Position numbers and translations under genes: made by a program. Source: Gemmatimonadota bacterium (GTDB lineage Bacteria > Gemmatimonadota > Gemmatimonadetes > Gemmatimonadales > Gemmatimonadaceae). From it: a stretch of DNA of 34,087 nt. This document shows, piece after piece, positions 1 through 7,816 of the stretch. The stretch spans positions 1-34,087 of the forward strand of contig CANIWQ010000020.1 in NCBI GenBank assembly GCA_947471365.1. The letters are read 5' to 3'. The stretch's first letter is position 1, and each line of letters begins with the position of its first letter. The notes beneath the pieces were generated by a model that worked only from the letters and a program-made list of their open reading frames with translations, did no database searches and was not told the origin of the DNA.

Positions 1-82
1 GTAGCCGGCGACGTACTTGATCGGCGTCGTGGGCTAGTTCGAGGAGTGGGGCGTTCGTGTAGTAGTCGAGCAAATCCTTCAT
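1..82 (-). CDS. mqnC: MqnC, dehypoxanthine futalosine cyclase (partial, N-terminus only)
   Basis: Only the first 27 codons are inside the window; the gene continues past the left edge. The ATG is at 82-80 and the translation begins MKDLLDYYTNAPLLELAHDA, followed by DQVRRRL. The 'APLLELA..AD.VRRR' pattern is typical of the N-terminal helix of MqnC-type radical-SAM enzymes, before their CX3CX2C cluster motif. MqnC cyclises dehypoxanthine futalosine in the futalosine pathway to menaquinone. The call is supported by mqnA and mqnE directly upstream on the same strand. The 109-bp spacer 83-191 holds no ORF that I would call and no clear Shine-Dalgarno. With so few residues the family call is probable rather than certain; another radical-SAM paralogue of the pathway is the main alternative. 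Confidence 0.7.
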   Translation of the reverse strand, partial: MKDLLDYYTNAPLLELAHDADQVRRRL

Positions 83-191
83 GGCGGGCTCAGAGTTGGG
101 TCAATAGCAAAACACGCGTCCGGTATTGCGTGATCCGTTTTCGGTAATCCGACATCGAACAACGATCCCCGACCAATAGCAGCTACTCCAC

Positions 192-1040
192 CTACGCCAC
201 CGCGAGAAACGCGAGTCGCCCGGGCGGAACCTTTCCTGCCACCGTGAGCCGCCGGTAGAACTCGGTGAGGCCGCCCAAATGCGGGTAGCTGAAACCGTAG
301 TCGAGGCCGGCGAAATAGTCGAGACAGGCGACATAAGGCACTGACGTGCGCTCAGAGGCCTGACGCGCCAGAATGTCGAGATGTGTCAGCCCCCAGTCCC
401 GACTCTGCATCAAGGCGGCATGGACCGCGAGTGCCTTGGCGGTGTCCGCGGTGCGTTGCGCCACCCACACGGCAAACACAAAAGGGAGCCCAGTCCATCG
501 CTTCCACTCTTCACCCAGATCATACGCGTGGGCGTAGGGCGAAGGCATCGCCCCCGACCGCAGCATGAGCGCGGCGTCGCCGATCACCAGACGTGCGGCG
601 ATACCATCACGGCCATCCTCAGCACCGGCCATCGCCCCGCGGAGTTCCGCGGCCTCGGCGTCGCCCGGCACGAACTCCGGCGTGGTGCCCCACACGTGCT
701 CAAACAACAGTTCCAGTAAATGCACACTCGTCATGGAGCTTCGGCTGACGAGCACCCGTTTGCCGCCCAGTGCCTCGGCGGGCTCGTGCGAAAACAGCAT
801 GACGCTCTGCACTGCCCCGTCGCAGGAAATCGCGAGATCCGGCAACAAGAGATAGCGTTCCCAGTCGCGCGCGTACTCAACGGCCGACACCACGCTCACG
901 TCGAGCTCGCCGCGTGCCATCATCTGATTGAGCGCGCTCGGGACGCCATCCACCAGCGTGCCGTTGAGTGGCACCAGTCCGCGATCAACGCCCCCGTACA
1001 CCGGGTAGCAGTTGATATACGGAATGCGACCGACGCGCAT
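192..1040 (-). CDS. mqnA: MqnA, chorismate dehydratase of the futalosine menaquinone pathway
   Basis: This 282-residue protein belongs to the MqnA/MqnD periplasmic-binding-protein-like fold family. MqnA dehydrates chorismate to 3-[(1-carboxyvinyl)oxy]benzoate, the first committed step of the futalosine route, in the cytoplasm. The N-terminus MRVGRIPYINCYPVY is the family signature (R-G-x-Y-N-x-x-P-like start), and the segment ARGELDVSVVSAVEYAR is the second conserved stretch of the substrate-binding lobe. Length is normal for the family (about 270-290). The ATG at 1040-1038 follows the mqnE stop by 2 bases, so the two are surely co-transcribed and probably translationally coupled. The product is the substrate for MqnE, encoded immediately upstream. 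MqnD is the nearest paralogue, but the conserved IPYINCYP start favours MqnA. Confidence 0.9.
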   Translation of the reverse strand: MRVGRIPYINCYPVYGGVDRGLVPLNGTLVDGVPSALNQMMARGELDVSVVSAVEYARDWERYLLLPDLAISCDGAVQSVMLFSHEPAEALGGKRVLVSRSSMTSVHLLELLFEHVWGTTPEFVPGDAEAAELRGAMAGAEDGRDGIAARLVIGDAALMLRSGAMPSPYAHAYDLGEEWKRWTGLPFVFAVWVAQRTADTAKALAVHAALMQSRDWGLTHLDILARQASERTSVPYVACLDYFAGLDYGFSYPHLGGLTEFYRRLTVAGKVPPGRLAFLAVA

Positions 1041-1042
1041 GG

Positions 1043-2227
1043 CTAGGCCGGCACCGGAACGGGCGCGGCCGCATCGAACGTACGCAGGATGTTGTAAAAC
1101 GAATCGCGCTCCGCCGGGATCTTGCCGGCACCGCGAATGAGCCCGAGGATGGCATCGAGCGTCATCGCCTGCGGTGTGTGGGCACCCACGGCATGGTAGA
1201 TCTTTTCACGGACCACCGTCCCTTCGAGATCATTCACGCCAAAGTGCAACGCCACTTGCGACACGGCTTGCGAGACCATGATCCAGTGGCTCTTGACGTG
1301 TGCGAAGTTGTCGAGAAAAAGTCGCCCGACCGCGAGCATCTTGAGATCGTCCACGCCGCCGGTGGCTTGTCCCTGCCGCAACAACTCGCGGCCGAGTTCG
1401 TTGTCGTCCGGATGATAGGCGAGCGGGATATACGCTAAGAAGCCGCCGGTTTCATCCTGAAGATCGCGGAGCATTTGCAGATGTTCCATCCGGTCATCGA
1501 GCGTCTCGACGTGGCCGTACAGCATCGTGCAGTTGGAGCGAATCCCCAGCGCATGGGCGGCGCGATGCACCCCGATGTAGTCCGCGCCGGCGAGCTTCTT
1601 GCCAGCAATCCGGTCGCGCACCGCCGCGCTGAATGTTTCGGCGCCACCGCCGGGCATGGTGTCGAGTCCGGCCTCGCGCAGCGCGATGAGCACGTCGGTC
1701 CACGACATTTTCTCGATGCGCGCAATGTGTGCGATCTCGACCGCCGTGAGGGCCTTGATGTGGACGTGCGGGAAATTCGATTTGAGCGCGCGGAACATCT
1801 CTTGGTAGTACGCCAGCCCCGCCTGCATATCGAGGCCGCCCACGATATGAAACTCGCGGGTCAGACCGTCGGCGGCGTTGGAGGCCTCCCCGAGCACTTG
1901 CGCCAGCGTGTAGCGATACGCCCCCGCTTCCTTGGGCAAGCGCGCGTATCCGCAAAACGTGCAGGTCGTGCGCAGGACGCAGATGTTCGTGGGATTGATG
2001 TGCTGGTTGGACGCGAAGGTCACCACGTCGCCATGCTTGGCACGATTCACGGCGTCGGCGAGCGCGCCAAGGCCAAGGAGATCATGCGAGCGATACATCG
2101 CGTGGCCATCGGCCTGATCGAGGCGCGTTCCCGCCACAAGCTTGCTGCCAATGCGACGCAGCGCCGGGTCACTGACGGTGGGGAGGGCCAGTTCCGCCAG
2201 CGCTGCGATGGTTCCTGCCGATGCCAC
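1043..2227 (-). CDS. mqnE: MqnE, aminofutalosine synthase (radical SAM) with an atypical CX5CX2C motif
   Basis: The 394-residue protein is a radical-SAM enzyme that joins the MqnA product to S-adenosylmethionine to give aminofutalosine. Family hallmarks are HINPTN before the cluster motif, FCGYARL after it, EFHIVGG, and PGGGAETFS. The cluster cysteines are C83, C89 and C92, so the motif reads C-V-L-R-T-T-C-T-F-C (CX5CX2C) instead of the CX3CX2C known for MqnE; deleting the two threonines restores the usual form. Translation starts at a GTG (2227-2225), 2 bases after the fabF stop; the next in-frame ATG lies at codon 44 and would cut conserved sequence. Its neighbours place menaquinone synthesis at the tail of the fatty acid operon. 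MqnC is the closest alternative, but length and the PGGGAETFS region favour MqnE. Confidence 0.88.
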   Translation of the reverse strand: MASAGTIAALAELALPTVSDPALRRIGSKLVAGTRLDQADGHAMYRSHDLLGLGALADAVNRAKHGDVVTFASNQHINPTNICVLRTTCTFCGYARLPKEAGAYRYTLAQVLGEASNAADGLTREFHIVGGLDMQAGLAYYQEMFRALKSNFPHVHIKALTAVEIAHIARIEKMSWTDVLIALREAGLDTMPGGGAETFSAAVRDRIAGKKLAGADYIGVHRAAHALGIRSNCTMLYGHVETLDDRMEHLQMLRDLQDETGGFLAYIPLAYHPDDNELGRELLRQGQATGGVDDLKMLAVGRLFLDNFAHVKSHWIMVSQAVSQVALHFGVNDLEGTVVREKIYHAVGAHTPQAMTLDAILGLIRGAGKIPAERDSFYNILRTFDAAAPVPVPA

Positions 2228-2229
2228 GG

Positions 2230-3474
2230 CTACGCTCGGTATCGCCGGATGGCCAAGCTCACGTTGTGACCGCCGAAGCCCGACGAGTTGCTCAGTGCGG
2301 CGCTAATGTCGCGCTTGACTGGCACATTCGGCGTGCAATCCAAATCGCACTCCGGGTCGATCGAACTCAGGTTAATCGTGGGCGGCACAACGCCGTTCAC
2401 GATGGCCAACGTGGTGAGAATCGCCTCGACAGCTCCGGCCGCGCCCAGCATATGGCCGGTGGCGCTCTTGGTGGAGCTCACGTTCAGGGCGGTGGCGTTC
2501 GGGCCGAACACGGCCTTGATGGCGCGAATCTCGTTTGGATCATTGAGCGGCGTGCTCGTGCCGTGCGCATTGATGTACTGCACGTCACTGGGAAGAAGCT
2601 TGCCGTCCTCGAGCGCCCGACGCATCGCGCGCTGCAACCCTTCGTGATTTTCAGGCTGGCCGGTGAGATGGTAGGCGTCGCCCGTCGCGCCATAGCCCGC
2701 GAGTTCGCCGTAGATGCGGGCGCCGCGGTTGAGCGCATGCTCGAGCTCTTCGAGGATGACGACCCCCGATCCTTCGCCCATCACAAAGCCATCACGCGCC
2801 ACGTCAAACGGCCGACTCGCCGTCTCCGGCGAATCGTTGCGCGTCGACAACGCCTGCATGTTGGCAAAGCCACCAACCGCCATCGGGGTCACCGAGGCTT
2901 CGGTGCCGCCCGCAATCATCACGTCGGCGTCTCCGTACTGAATCATGCGGTACGATTCACCAATCGCATGTCCGCTCGTGGCGCAGGCCGACTGAATCGC
3001 GAAGTTCGGCCCACGCGCCTTGAAGCGCATGGACACCACGCCAGCCGCAATGTCGCCGATGAACATGGGGATGAAAAACGGCGAAATGCGATTCGGCCCC
3101 GCGTCGCGAAACACGTCGTGCTGTGCCTCAAACGTGGTGAGCCCGCCGATTCCGCTACCGATCACCACGCCGGTGCGCTCGGGCGTATAGCCCTCGCCTT
3201 CACCAAACCCGGCGTCGCGCATGGCCTGCACCGCCGACGCCATCGCGTACTGGGTGTAGAGATCGGTGCGCTTGGCTTCCTTGCGGTCCATGTAGTCGGC
3301 GATGTCGAAGTTCTTCACCTCGCACGCGAACCGCACCTTGAACCCACTCGCGTCAAACCGAGTAATCGGTCCGCCACCGGACTTGCCGGCCAAAACGGAC
3401 GCCCACGTGCTCGCCACATCGTTACCGATGGGCGTGAGACATCCGAGTCCGGTAACGACGACGCGACGCGACAT
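2230..3474 (-). CDS. fabF: FabF, beta-ketoacyl-ACP synthase II
   Basis: This 414-residue condensing enzyme elongates acyl-ACP with malonyl-ACP in the cytoplasm. The complete catalytic set of a KAS I/II enzyme is visible: nucleophile C164 in QSACATSGHA, H304 in INAHGTSTPLND, K336 in SSTKSATGHM and H341. The N-terminus RRVVVTGLGCLTPIGNDV and length are standard. ATG at 3474-3472 overlaps the acpP stop by one base (TGATG), so FabF is coupled to its own carrier protein, as in many bacteria. The TAG stop is followed after 2 bases by the mqnE start. KAS II rather than KAS I is suggested by position next to acpP; FabB cannot be excluded from sequence alone but is unlikely outside proteobacteria. Confidence 0.96.
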   Translation of the reverse strand: MSRRVVVTGLGCLTPIGNDVASTWASVLAGKSGGGPITRFDASGFKVRFACEVKNFDIADYMDRKEAKRTDLYTQYAMASAVQAMRDAGFGEGEGYTPERTGVVIGSGIGGLTTFEAQHDVFRDAGPNRISPFFIPMFIGDIAAGVVSMRFKARGPNFAIQSACATSGHAIGESYRMIQYGDADVMIAGGTEASVTPMAVGGFANMQALSTRNDSPETASRPFDVARDGFVMGEGSGVVILEELEHALNRGARIYGELAGYGATGDAYHLTGQPENHEGLQRAMRRALEDGKLLPSDVQYINAHGTSTPLNDPNEIRAIKAVFGPNATALNVSSTKSATGHMLGAAGAVEAILTTLAIVNGVVPPTINLSSIDPECDLDCTPNVPVKRDISAALSNSSGFGGHNVSLAIRRYRA

Positions 3475-3713
3475 CAGCCGCCGATCTTCCCGTTGAGGTA
3501 GCCGATCGCGTCACCAACGGTGCGCAACTTCTCGGCGTCTTCGTCCGGAATGTCGATGTTGAACTCCTTCTCGAACTCCATGACCAGCTCGACGATGTCG
3601 AGGCTGTCGGCGCCAAGGTCTTCGATGAAGCTCGCTTCCGGGGTGAGCTTATCGCGCTCGACGCCGAGCTCCTTCTCGATGATGTTTTTGACCTTCTCCG
3701 AATGATCAGCCAT
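3474..3713 (-). CDS. acpP: Acyl carrier protein
   Basis: This 79-residue acidic protein carries growing acyl chains on a 4'-phosphopantetheine attached to S37 in [10 protein letters not shown], the universal ACP motif. The reading frame is open further upstream, but the ATG at 3713-3711 ([12 protein letters not shown]) is chosen because it gives the normal ACP length and is preceded by a good Shine-Dalgarno (GAGGA, 8 bases before the ATG). The longer in-frame start at 3779 would add 22 residues unlike any ACP. A 69-bp spacer separates it from fabG, the largest gap among fabG, acpP and fabF; it could hold an extra promoter to raise ACP levels, though I do not see a convincing one. The stop overlaps the fabF start by one base. 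Confidence 0.96.
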   Translation of the reverse strand: MADHSEKVKNIIEKELGVERDKLTPEASFIEDLGADSLDIVELVMEFEKEFNIDIPDEDAEKLRTVGDAIGYLNGKIGG

Positions 3714-3782
3714 GTCCGAAATCCTCGGTCGTATTTGGGGTGGGACAACCTGCAGAAATATAGTCGGCGGACGCCGCAACCG

Positions 3783-4523
3783 TTACATCGCCAGCCCGCC
3801 GTCCACCACCAGTACCTGCCCGGTAATGTACGAGGCGGAGTCACTGCTCAAAAACGCCACGGCCCGGGCGACATCGGACGGTGATCCCAGCCGCTCCAGA
3901 GGGATCTCCTGGCTCATCGCGGTACGGGCTTCGGGCGCCATCGCGGCCGTCATATCCGTTTCGATGAATCCAGGGGCCACGGCATTACACAGGATATTCC
4001 GTGATGCGAGCTCCCGAGCGACCGACTTGGTGAGGCCAATCAGCCCGGCCTTGCTCGCCGCGTAATTCGTCTGCCCCTTGTTCCCCATTAGGCCGACCAC
4101 ACTGGTGATGTTGATGATGCGCCCCCAGCGACGCTTCATCATACCGCGGCTCGCGGCACGGGTGGCCACAAACGCGGAGCGGAGGTTGGCATTGATCACC
4201 GCATCCCAGTCCTCGTCCTTGATGCGGAGCATCAGGTTATCGCGGGTGATGCCAGCGTTGTTCACCAGAATGTCGAGCGACCCACACCGCTCCTCGACCG
4301 CGGCGACCAGCGCCGTGACCTCGGCGGGGACACTCACGTCGCATCCGAACCCCAGCGCCCCCCCGCCGATCTGTGCTGCCACGTCTTCGGCCTTGGCCGC
4401 GTCACGGCCAACGATCGCCACGCGGGCACCACATTCGGCCAGCGTCAGCGCGATCGCATGACCGATCCCCCGTGTGCTGCCGGTGACGAGTGCGACCTTT
4501 CCGGTCAAATCGATATTGATCAT
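3783..4523 (-). CDS. fabG: FabG, 3-oxoacyl-ACP reductase
   Basis: This 246-residue short-chain dehydrogenase reduces 3-oxoacyl-ACP to 3-hydroxyacyl-ACP with NADPH. The Rossmann dinucleotide motif TGSTRGIG is at residues 14-21, the structural NNAG at 88-91, and the catalytic triad is S141, Y154 and K158 in the order expected for the SDR family. The C-terminus ITGQVLVVDGGLAM is the characteristic FabG end. The ATG at 4523-4521 is preceded by a purine-rich GGGAGAAGAG stretch. It sits 25 bases after fabD and upstream of acpP, the conserved fab order, which supports FabG over other SDR reductases. Confidence 0.96.
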   Translation of the reverse strand: MINIDLTGKVALVTGSTRGIGHAIALTLAECGARVAIVGRDAAKAEDVAAQIGGGALGFGCDVSVPAEVTALVAAVEERCGSLDILVNNAGITRDNLMLRIKDEDWDAVINANLRSAFVATRAASRGMMKRRWGRIINITSVVGLMGNKGQTNYAASKAGLIGLTKSVARELASRNILCNAVAPGFIETDMTAAMAPEARTAMSQEIPLERLGSPSDVARAVAFLSSDSASYITGQVLVVDGGLAM

Positions 4524-4548
4524 AGCGTCTCTTCTCCCAATGCCGCGG

Positions 4549-5484
4549 TCAGCCGAACGTGGCCAGTAGCGACTCGACGTCCGCTACCGTGCCGCAGGTA
4601 CGTGCCGGATTGTTTGGCGCGAGTCGCTTGAGGAGCCCCGTCAGGACGTTCCCTGGCCCCATCTCCACGAACGTCGCGCCGGGGTGCTCGGCCGCCATGG
4701 CCTGAATCACCTGTACCCAGCGCACGGGGCTCGTCAGTTGTTCCGTCAGCAGGCGCCGCGCCGTGGTTTCGTCGGCGACGCGCTGTGCGGTGACGTTGGA
4801 ATACACCGGGTAATGGGGGTCCGACCACCGCGCGCCGGTGAGTGCGGCGTCCAGTCCAACAGCGGCTGGTGCCATCAACGGCGAGTGAAAGGCGCCGCTC
4901 ACCGTGAGACGGAGCGTCCGCTTGGCCCCAGCGGCCTTCGCCAGCTCCATCGCCCGCTCGACGCCAGCGACTTCCCCCGAAATCACGATCTGCTCGACAG
5001 CATTATAGTTGGCTGGGACCACCTCGCCGGCCTCGCTCGCCTCTCGGCAGATATCCTCAATCGGTCGATCGAGCACGCCCAGAATGGCCGCCATCGCGCC
5101 AGGGCGCGCCGTGCCAGCCTCGAACATCAACTCGCCGCGCCGCCGCACCAGTTTCACCGCATCTTCGAGTGGCAAGGCGCCCACGGCGTGGTAGGCCGTG
5201 AACTCGCCGAGCGAATGTCCGGCCGCCGCTCGCACGGCTGGCGCCACTCGCTCGCGCACGACGGCCCATACGGCCGCTCCGTGAGCCAAGAGCGCGGGCT
5301 GCGCATTATGCGTGAGCGTGAGTTCTTCGGCGGGCCCTTCAAAAGCGAGCGTGCTGAGCGAGGTGCCGAGCGCCGCATCGGTGCGCGCCCACACGTCGCG
5401 GGCGGCCGGAAATGCATCGACCAGATCTTGAGCCATGCCGGGCTTCTGCGAGCCCTGGCCGGGAAATAAGAGAAGGAGGTCCAC
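4549..5484 (-). CDS. fabD: FabD, malonyl-CoA:ACP transacylase
   Basis: This 311-residue acyltransferase moves malonyl from CoA to ACP to supply the condensing enzymes. The N-terminal FPGQGSQKPGM, the nucleophile elbow GHSLGEF with S91, the conserved arginine region RRRGELM (about 114-120) and the catalytic histidine in SGAFHSPLM (near 200) are all present. Translation starts with GTG at 5484-5482; the next in-frame ATG is inside the FPGQGSQKPGM motif, so no better start exists. No clear Shine-Dalgarno precedes it: the upstream spacer is short ordinary sequence followed by a tandem repeat that reaches back to the fabH stop. This suggests FabD translation may depend on context other than a standard ribosome binding site. 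Confidence 0.95.
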   Translation of the reverse strand: MDLLLLFPGQGSQKPGMAQDLVDAFPAARDVWARTDAALGTSLSTLAFEGPAEELTLTHNAQPALLAHGAAVWAVVRERVAPAVRAAAGHSLGEFTAYHAVGALPLEDAVKLVRRRGELMFEAGTARPGAMAAILGVLDRPIEDICREASEAGEVVPANYNAVEQIVISGEVAGVERAMELAKAAGAKRTLRLTVSGAFHSPLMAPAAVGLDAALTGARWSDPHYPVYSNVTAQRVADETTARRLLTEQLTSPVRWVQVIQAMAAEHPGATFVEMGPGNVLTGLLKRLAPNNPARTCGTVADVESLLATFG

Positions 5485-5520
5485 GAAAGTCGGGTTGAAC
5501 GTCGGTTGCGAAGTGAAGAG

Positions 5521-5595
5521 TGCCGGCGCGGTGCGCTAGCGGTGCCGGCGCGGTGCGCTAGCGGTGCCGGCGCGGTGCGCTAGCGGTGCGCTAGC
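5521..5595. repeat. 22-bp tandem repeat (three full copies plus a partial) in the fabH-fabD spacer
   Basis: Three identical 22-bp units lie at 5521-5542, 5543-5564 and 5565-5586. Each contains an 11-mer GGTGCGCTAGC followed, in the circular unit, by the 11-mer GGTGCCGGCGC. A fourth copy of GGTGCGCTAGC is at 5585-5595, only 11 bp after the third. The last copy covers the fabH TAG stop codon and final cysteine codon. Both 11-mers contain 6-bp palindromes (GCTAGC, GCCGGC). Perfect identity between units points to recent expansion by slippage or unequal recombination. Confidence 0.95.
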
Positions 5596-6580
5596 AGCGC
5601 ACGACCATCGAGCCCCACGTGAACCCAGCGCCGAACGCCACAAACAAAACTACCGCTCCGTCTTTCACACGCCCCGCTTTGACGGCCTCGTCGAGGGCAA
5701 TGGGAATCGATGCAGCCGACGTGTTGCCAAAACGGTCCACATTGACGAACACTTTTTCCATGGGGATTCCCGCATGCTTGGCCGTGGCTTCGATGATGCG
5801 CACGTTGGCCTGATGCGGGATGAGCAGGTCGATATCGGCGGCCGACATCTTGGCGCCGTCGAGTGCGCGGTCGCACGCATCGGCCATGGACCGCACGGCG
5901 TTCTTGAACACCTCGCGGCCGCTCATGTGAATCTTGTCGCTTCCCTCGGCGATGATCTCCGGCGTGCTCGGGTCCGCGGCACCACCTTTGGGGCGATGCA
6001 ACAGATTGGCCAGCGTACCGTCGCTCCGCATGTACGCGGAGAGAATCCCGCGCCCCTTCGTGGAACGCTTGAGCACGGTGGCGCCTGCGCCATCACCAAA
6101 TAATACGACCGTGTTGCGGTCTTTCCAGTTGATGATGCGCGTCAGCAACTCCCCGCCAATCACGAGGATTGTTTCGGCGTTGCCCGAGGCCATCAATCCT
6201 TCCGCGACCTGCATGCCATAGAGCCAGCCGCTGCAGGCGGCACTCAGGTCAAAGGCGGCGGCCCGCGTGGCGCCAAGGGCAGCCTGAATCTCAACGGCAG
6301 TCGACGGAAGCAAATGATCTGCTGACGCCGTGCCGAGAATGATCACGTCTAACTCCGCGGCGGTCACACCGGCGGCCTGCATCGCAAGCCGTGCGGCCTC
6401 CGTGGAAATGGAGGTCAGCGTTTCATCGGGACCGGCGACATACCGATAGCGAATGCCGGTGCGGTCGCGAATCCACTCATCGTTCGTCTCAAGGCCGAGC
6501 GCAAGAAACTCGTCGTTGGACATCCGACGTTTGGGGACGGCATAGCCGGTTCCCGCGATCATCGCGAATGGACGTTTCAT
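5591..6580 (-). CDS. fabH: FabH, beta-ketoacyl-ACP synthase III
   Basis: This 329-residue thiolase-fold enzyme starts fatty acid synthesis by condensing an acyl-CoA with malonyl-ACP. The catalytic triad is complete: C116 in DLSAACSGWL, H256 in LIPHQANVRI and N286 in DRFGNTSAAS. The C-terminal GAGFTWGSMVV is the family end. The last residue is a cysteine whose codon, with the TAG stop, lies inside the 22-bp repeat tract, so the terminus may have been shaped by the repeat. The ATG at 6580-6578 is 22 bases after the plsX stop. Order plsX-fabH-fabD is the conserved fab arrangement. Acyl-CoA preference (acetyl or branched) cannot be read with certainty. Confidence 0.96.
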   Translation of the reverse strand: MKRPFAMIAGTGYAVPKRRMSNDEFLALGLETNDEWIRDRTGIRYRYVAGPDETLTSISTEAARLAMQAAGVTAAELDVIILGTASADHLLPSTAVEIQAALGATRAAAFDLSAACSGWLYGMQVAEGLMASGNAETILVIGGELLTRIINWKDRNTVVLFGDGAGATVLKRSTKGRGILSAYMRSDGTLANLLHRPKGGAADPSTPEIIAEGSDKIHMSGREVFKNAVRSMADACDRALDGAKMSAADIDLLIPHQANVRIIEATAKHAGIPMEKVFVNVDRFGNTSAASIPIALDEAVKAGRVKDGAVVLFVAFGAGFTWGSMVVRC

Positions 6581-6602
6581 CGTTGGGCTCGCGCCTGTGA
6601 GG

Positions 6603-7628
6603 CTAGGACTGGGCTACGGAGGTCTGATGCTGTGACAGCCGCTGACCGATGTGGTCGCTCATGCGCGACTCCACGGTCCGGGCGGCCACCTGCACCGCGT
6701 TCTTAATGGCCACCGCCGACGATTTTCCGTGACAGATGATGCTGACGCCTTTCACGCCAAGGAGCGGTGCGCCGCCGACGGATGCGTAGTCGAGGTGCTG
6801 CAGTCCGCGTGAGAGTTGTTCTTTGCTGACGCCGCCTTTGGCCAGCAACCCGACGACCATCGGCGCCATCCCTTCGTACAGCTTGAGGACGACGTTCCCC
6901 ACAAAGCCGTCGCAGACCACGACGTCGAAGACGCCACGGTCGCTGATGCCGGCGGGGACGTCGCGTCCCTCGATGTTGCCGTGGAAGTTCAGCCCTGACG
7001 CCGCAAGCAACTGGTGCGTTTCTTTGACGGCCGCATTGCCTTTTTCGGGCTCCTCGCCAATCGACAAGAGACTCACCGACGGGTTTGGCCGGCCCAGAAC
7101 ATCTTCGGCATAGATGGCGCCCAGGCGCGCGAAGATGACCAGTTCCTCGGGCGAGCAATCGACGTTGGCGCCGGAGTCGAGCACGACCACGGATTGCCGT
7201 GCGGTGGGCAACAACGTGCTGATGGCCGGACGTTTGACGCCGTCGTGCACTTTGAGAATGAAAGCCGAGGCCGCCATTTGTGCGCCGGTGTTCCCGGCGG
7301 AGACAAAGGCGTCCGACTTGCCTTCCGGCTGGAGGCGTAAGCCTACCGCCATCGAGCTGTTGGGCTTGCCGCGAATAGCAACCGACGGTTTATCCGTCAT
7401 TTCAATGACGTCGTCGGCATGCACGATGTCCAGCGCGCGCGAGACGTCACGGAACTCCGCATACTCGGTCGCCAAAAGGCGCTCGAGTTGTTCGCGGATC
7501 ACCGCTTCGCGGCCAATCAGCTGAATCGTGTGGGTCGAACCAAACTCTTGGAGGGCGAGCAACGCGCCGGCGATTGGAGCCGCCGGCGCGAGATCACCGC
7601 CCATCGCATCGAGGGCGATGCGAGCCAA
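6603..7628 (-). CDS. plsX: PlsX, phosphate acyltransferase
   Basis: This 341-residue enzyme converts acyl-ACP to acyl-phosphate for PlsY, linking fatty acid synthesis to phospholipids; it acts at the inner face of the membrane. The N-terminus after the start is ARIALDAMGGDLAP, the family signature. The frame stays open to 7937 but that extension runs through rpmF and has no homology character. I place the start at a TTG (7628-7626), 2 bases after the rpmF stop, because it gives exactly the standard N-terminus and has an AAAGGA Shine-Dalgarno 9 bases upstream inside the rpmF end. The internal ATG at the MGGD motif would remove a conserved strand. A rare TTG start may tune expression. Confidence 0.93.
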   Translation of the reverse strand: MARIALDAMGGDLAPAAPIAGALLALQEFGSTHTIQLIGREAVIREQLERLLATEYAEFRDVSRALDIVHADDVIEMTDKPSVAIRGKPNSSMAVGLRLQPEGKSDAFVSAGNTGAQMAASAFILKVHDGVKRPAISTLLPTARQSVVVLDSGANVDCSPEELVIFARLGAIYAEDVLGRPNPSVSLLSIGEEPEKGNAAVKETHQLLAASGLNFHGNIEGRDVPAGISDRGVFDVVVCDGFVGNVVLKLYEGMAPMVVGLLAKGGVSKEQLSRGLQHLDYASVGGAPLLGVKGVSIICHGKSSAVAIKNAVQVAARTVESRMSDHIGQRLSQHQTSVAQS

Positions 7629-7630
7629 GG

Positions 7631-7813
7631 TCAGGCTTCCTTTGCTGCGACCCGCTGTTTGCCGGCGTAGTACCCGCACTCCGCACACACACGGTGCGGA
7701 CGCTTTGCGGAACCACACTTCGGGCATGCCTGAATGGCAATCGCCGGCGCCTTTTTGTGCGTGTTGCGGGCGCGCTTCTTTCGCTTCGATGTCCTTCTCT
7801 TCGGGACGGCCAT
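7631..7813 (-). CDS. rpmF: Ribosomal protein L32
   Basis: This 60-residue basic protein is the L32 component of the large ribosomal subunit. The start MAVPKRRTSKRKKRARN is diagnostic. It keeps the zinc-ribbon cysteines (CPKC and CAEC, residues about 30-33 and 43-46), so it is the zinc-binding form rather than the cysteine-free paralogue that some bacteria make under zinc limitation. ATG at 7813-7811 lies 3 bases after yceD and its stop is 2 bases before the plsX TTG. The yceD-rpmF-plsX linkage is widely conserved. Confidence 0.97.
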   Translation of the reverse strand: MAVPKRRTSKRKKRARNTHKKAPAIAIQACPKCGSAKRPHRVCAECGYYAGKQRVAAKEA

Positions 7814-7816
7814 GCG

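Noticed and set aside
2221-3501. A 426-codon open frame on the plus strand, opposite fabF
   Set aside because: It mirrors fabF almost exactly, has no recognisable motif and an R/H/A-rich composition; it is a shadow of the real gene.
5521-5595. Possible CRISPR array
   Set aside because: The 22-bp units are contiguous with no unique spacers, and no cas genes are nearby; it is a simple tandem repeat.
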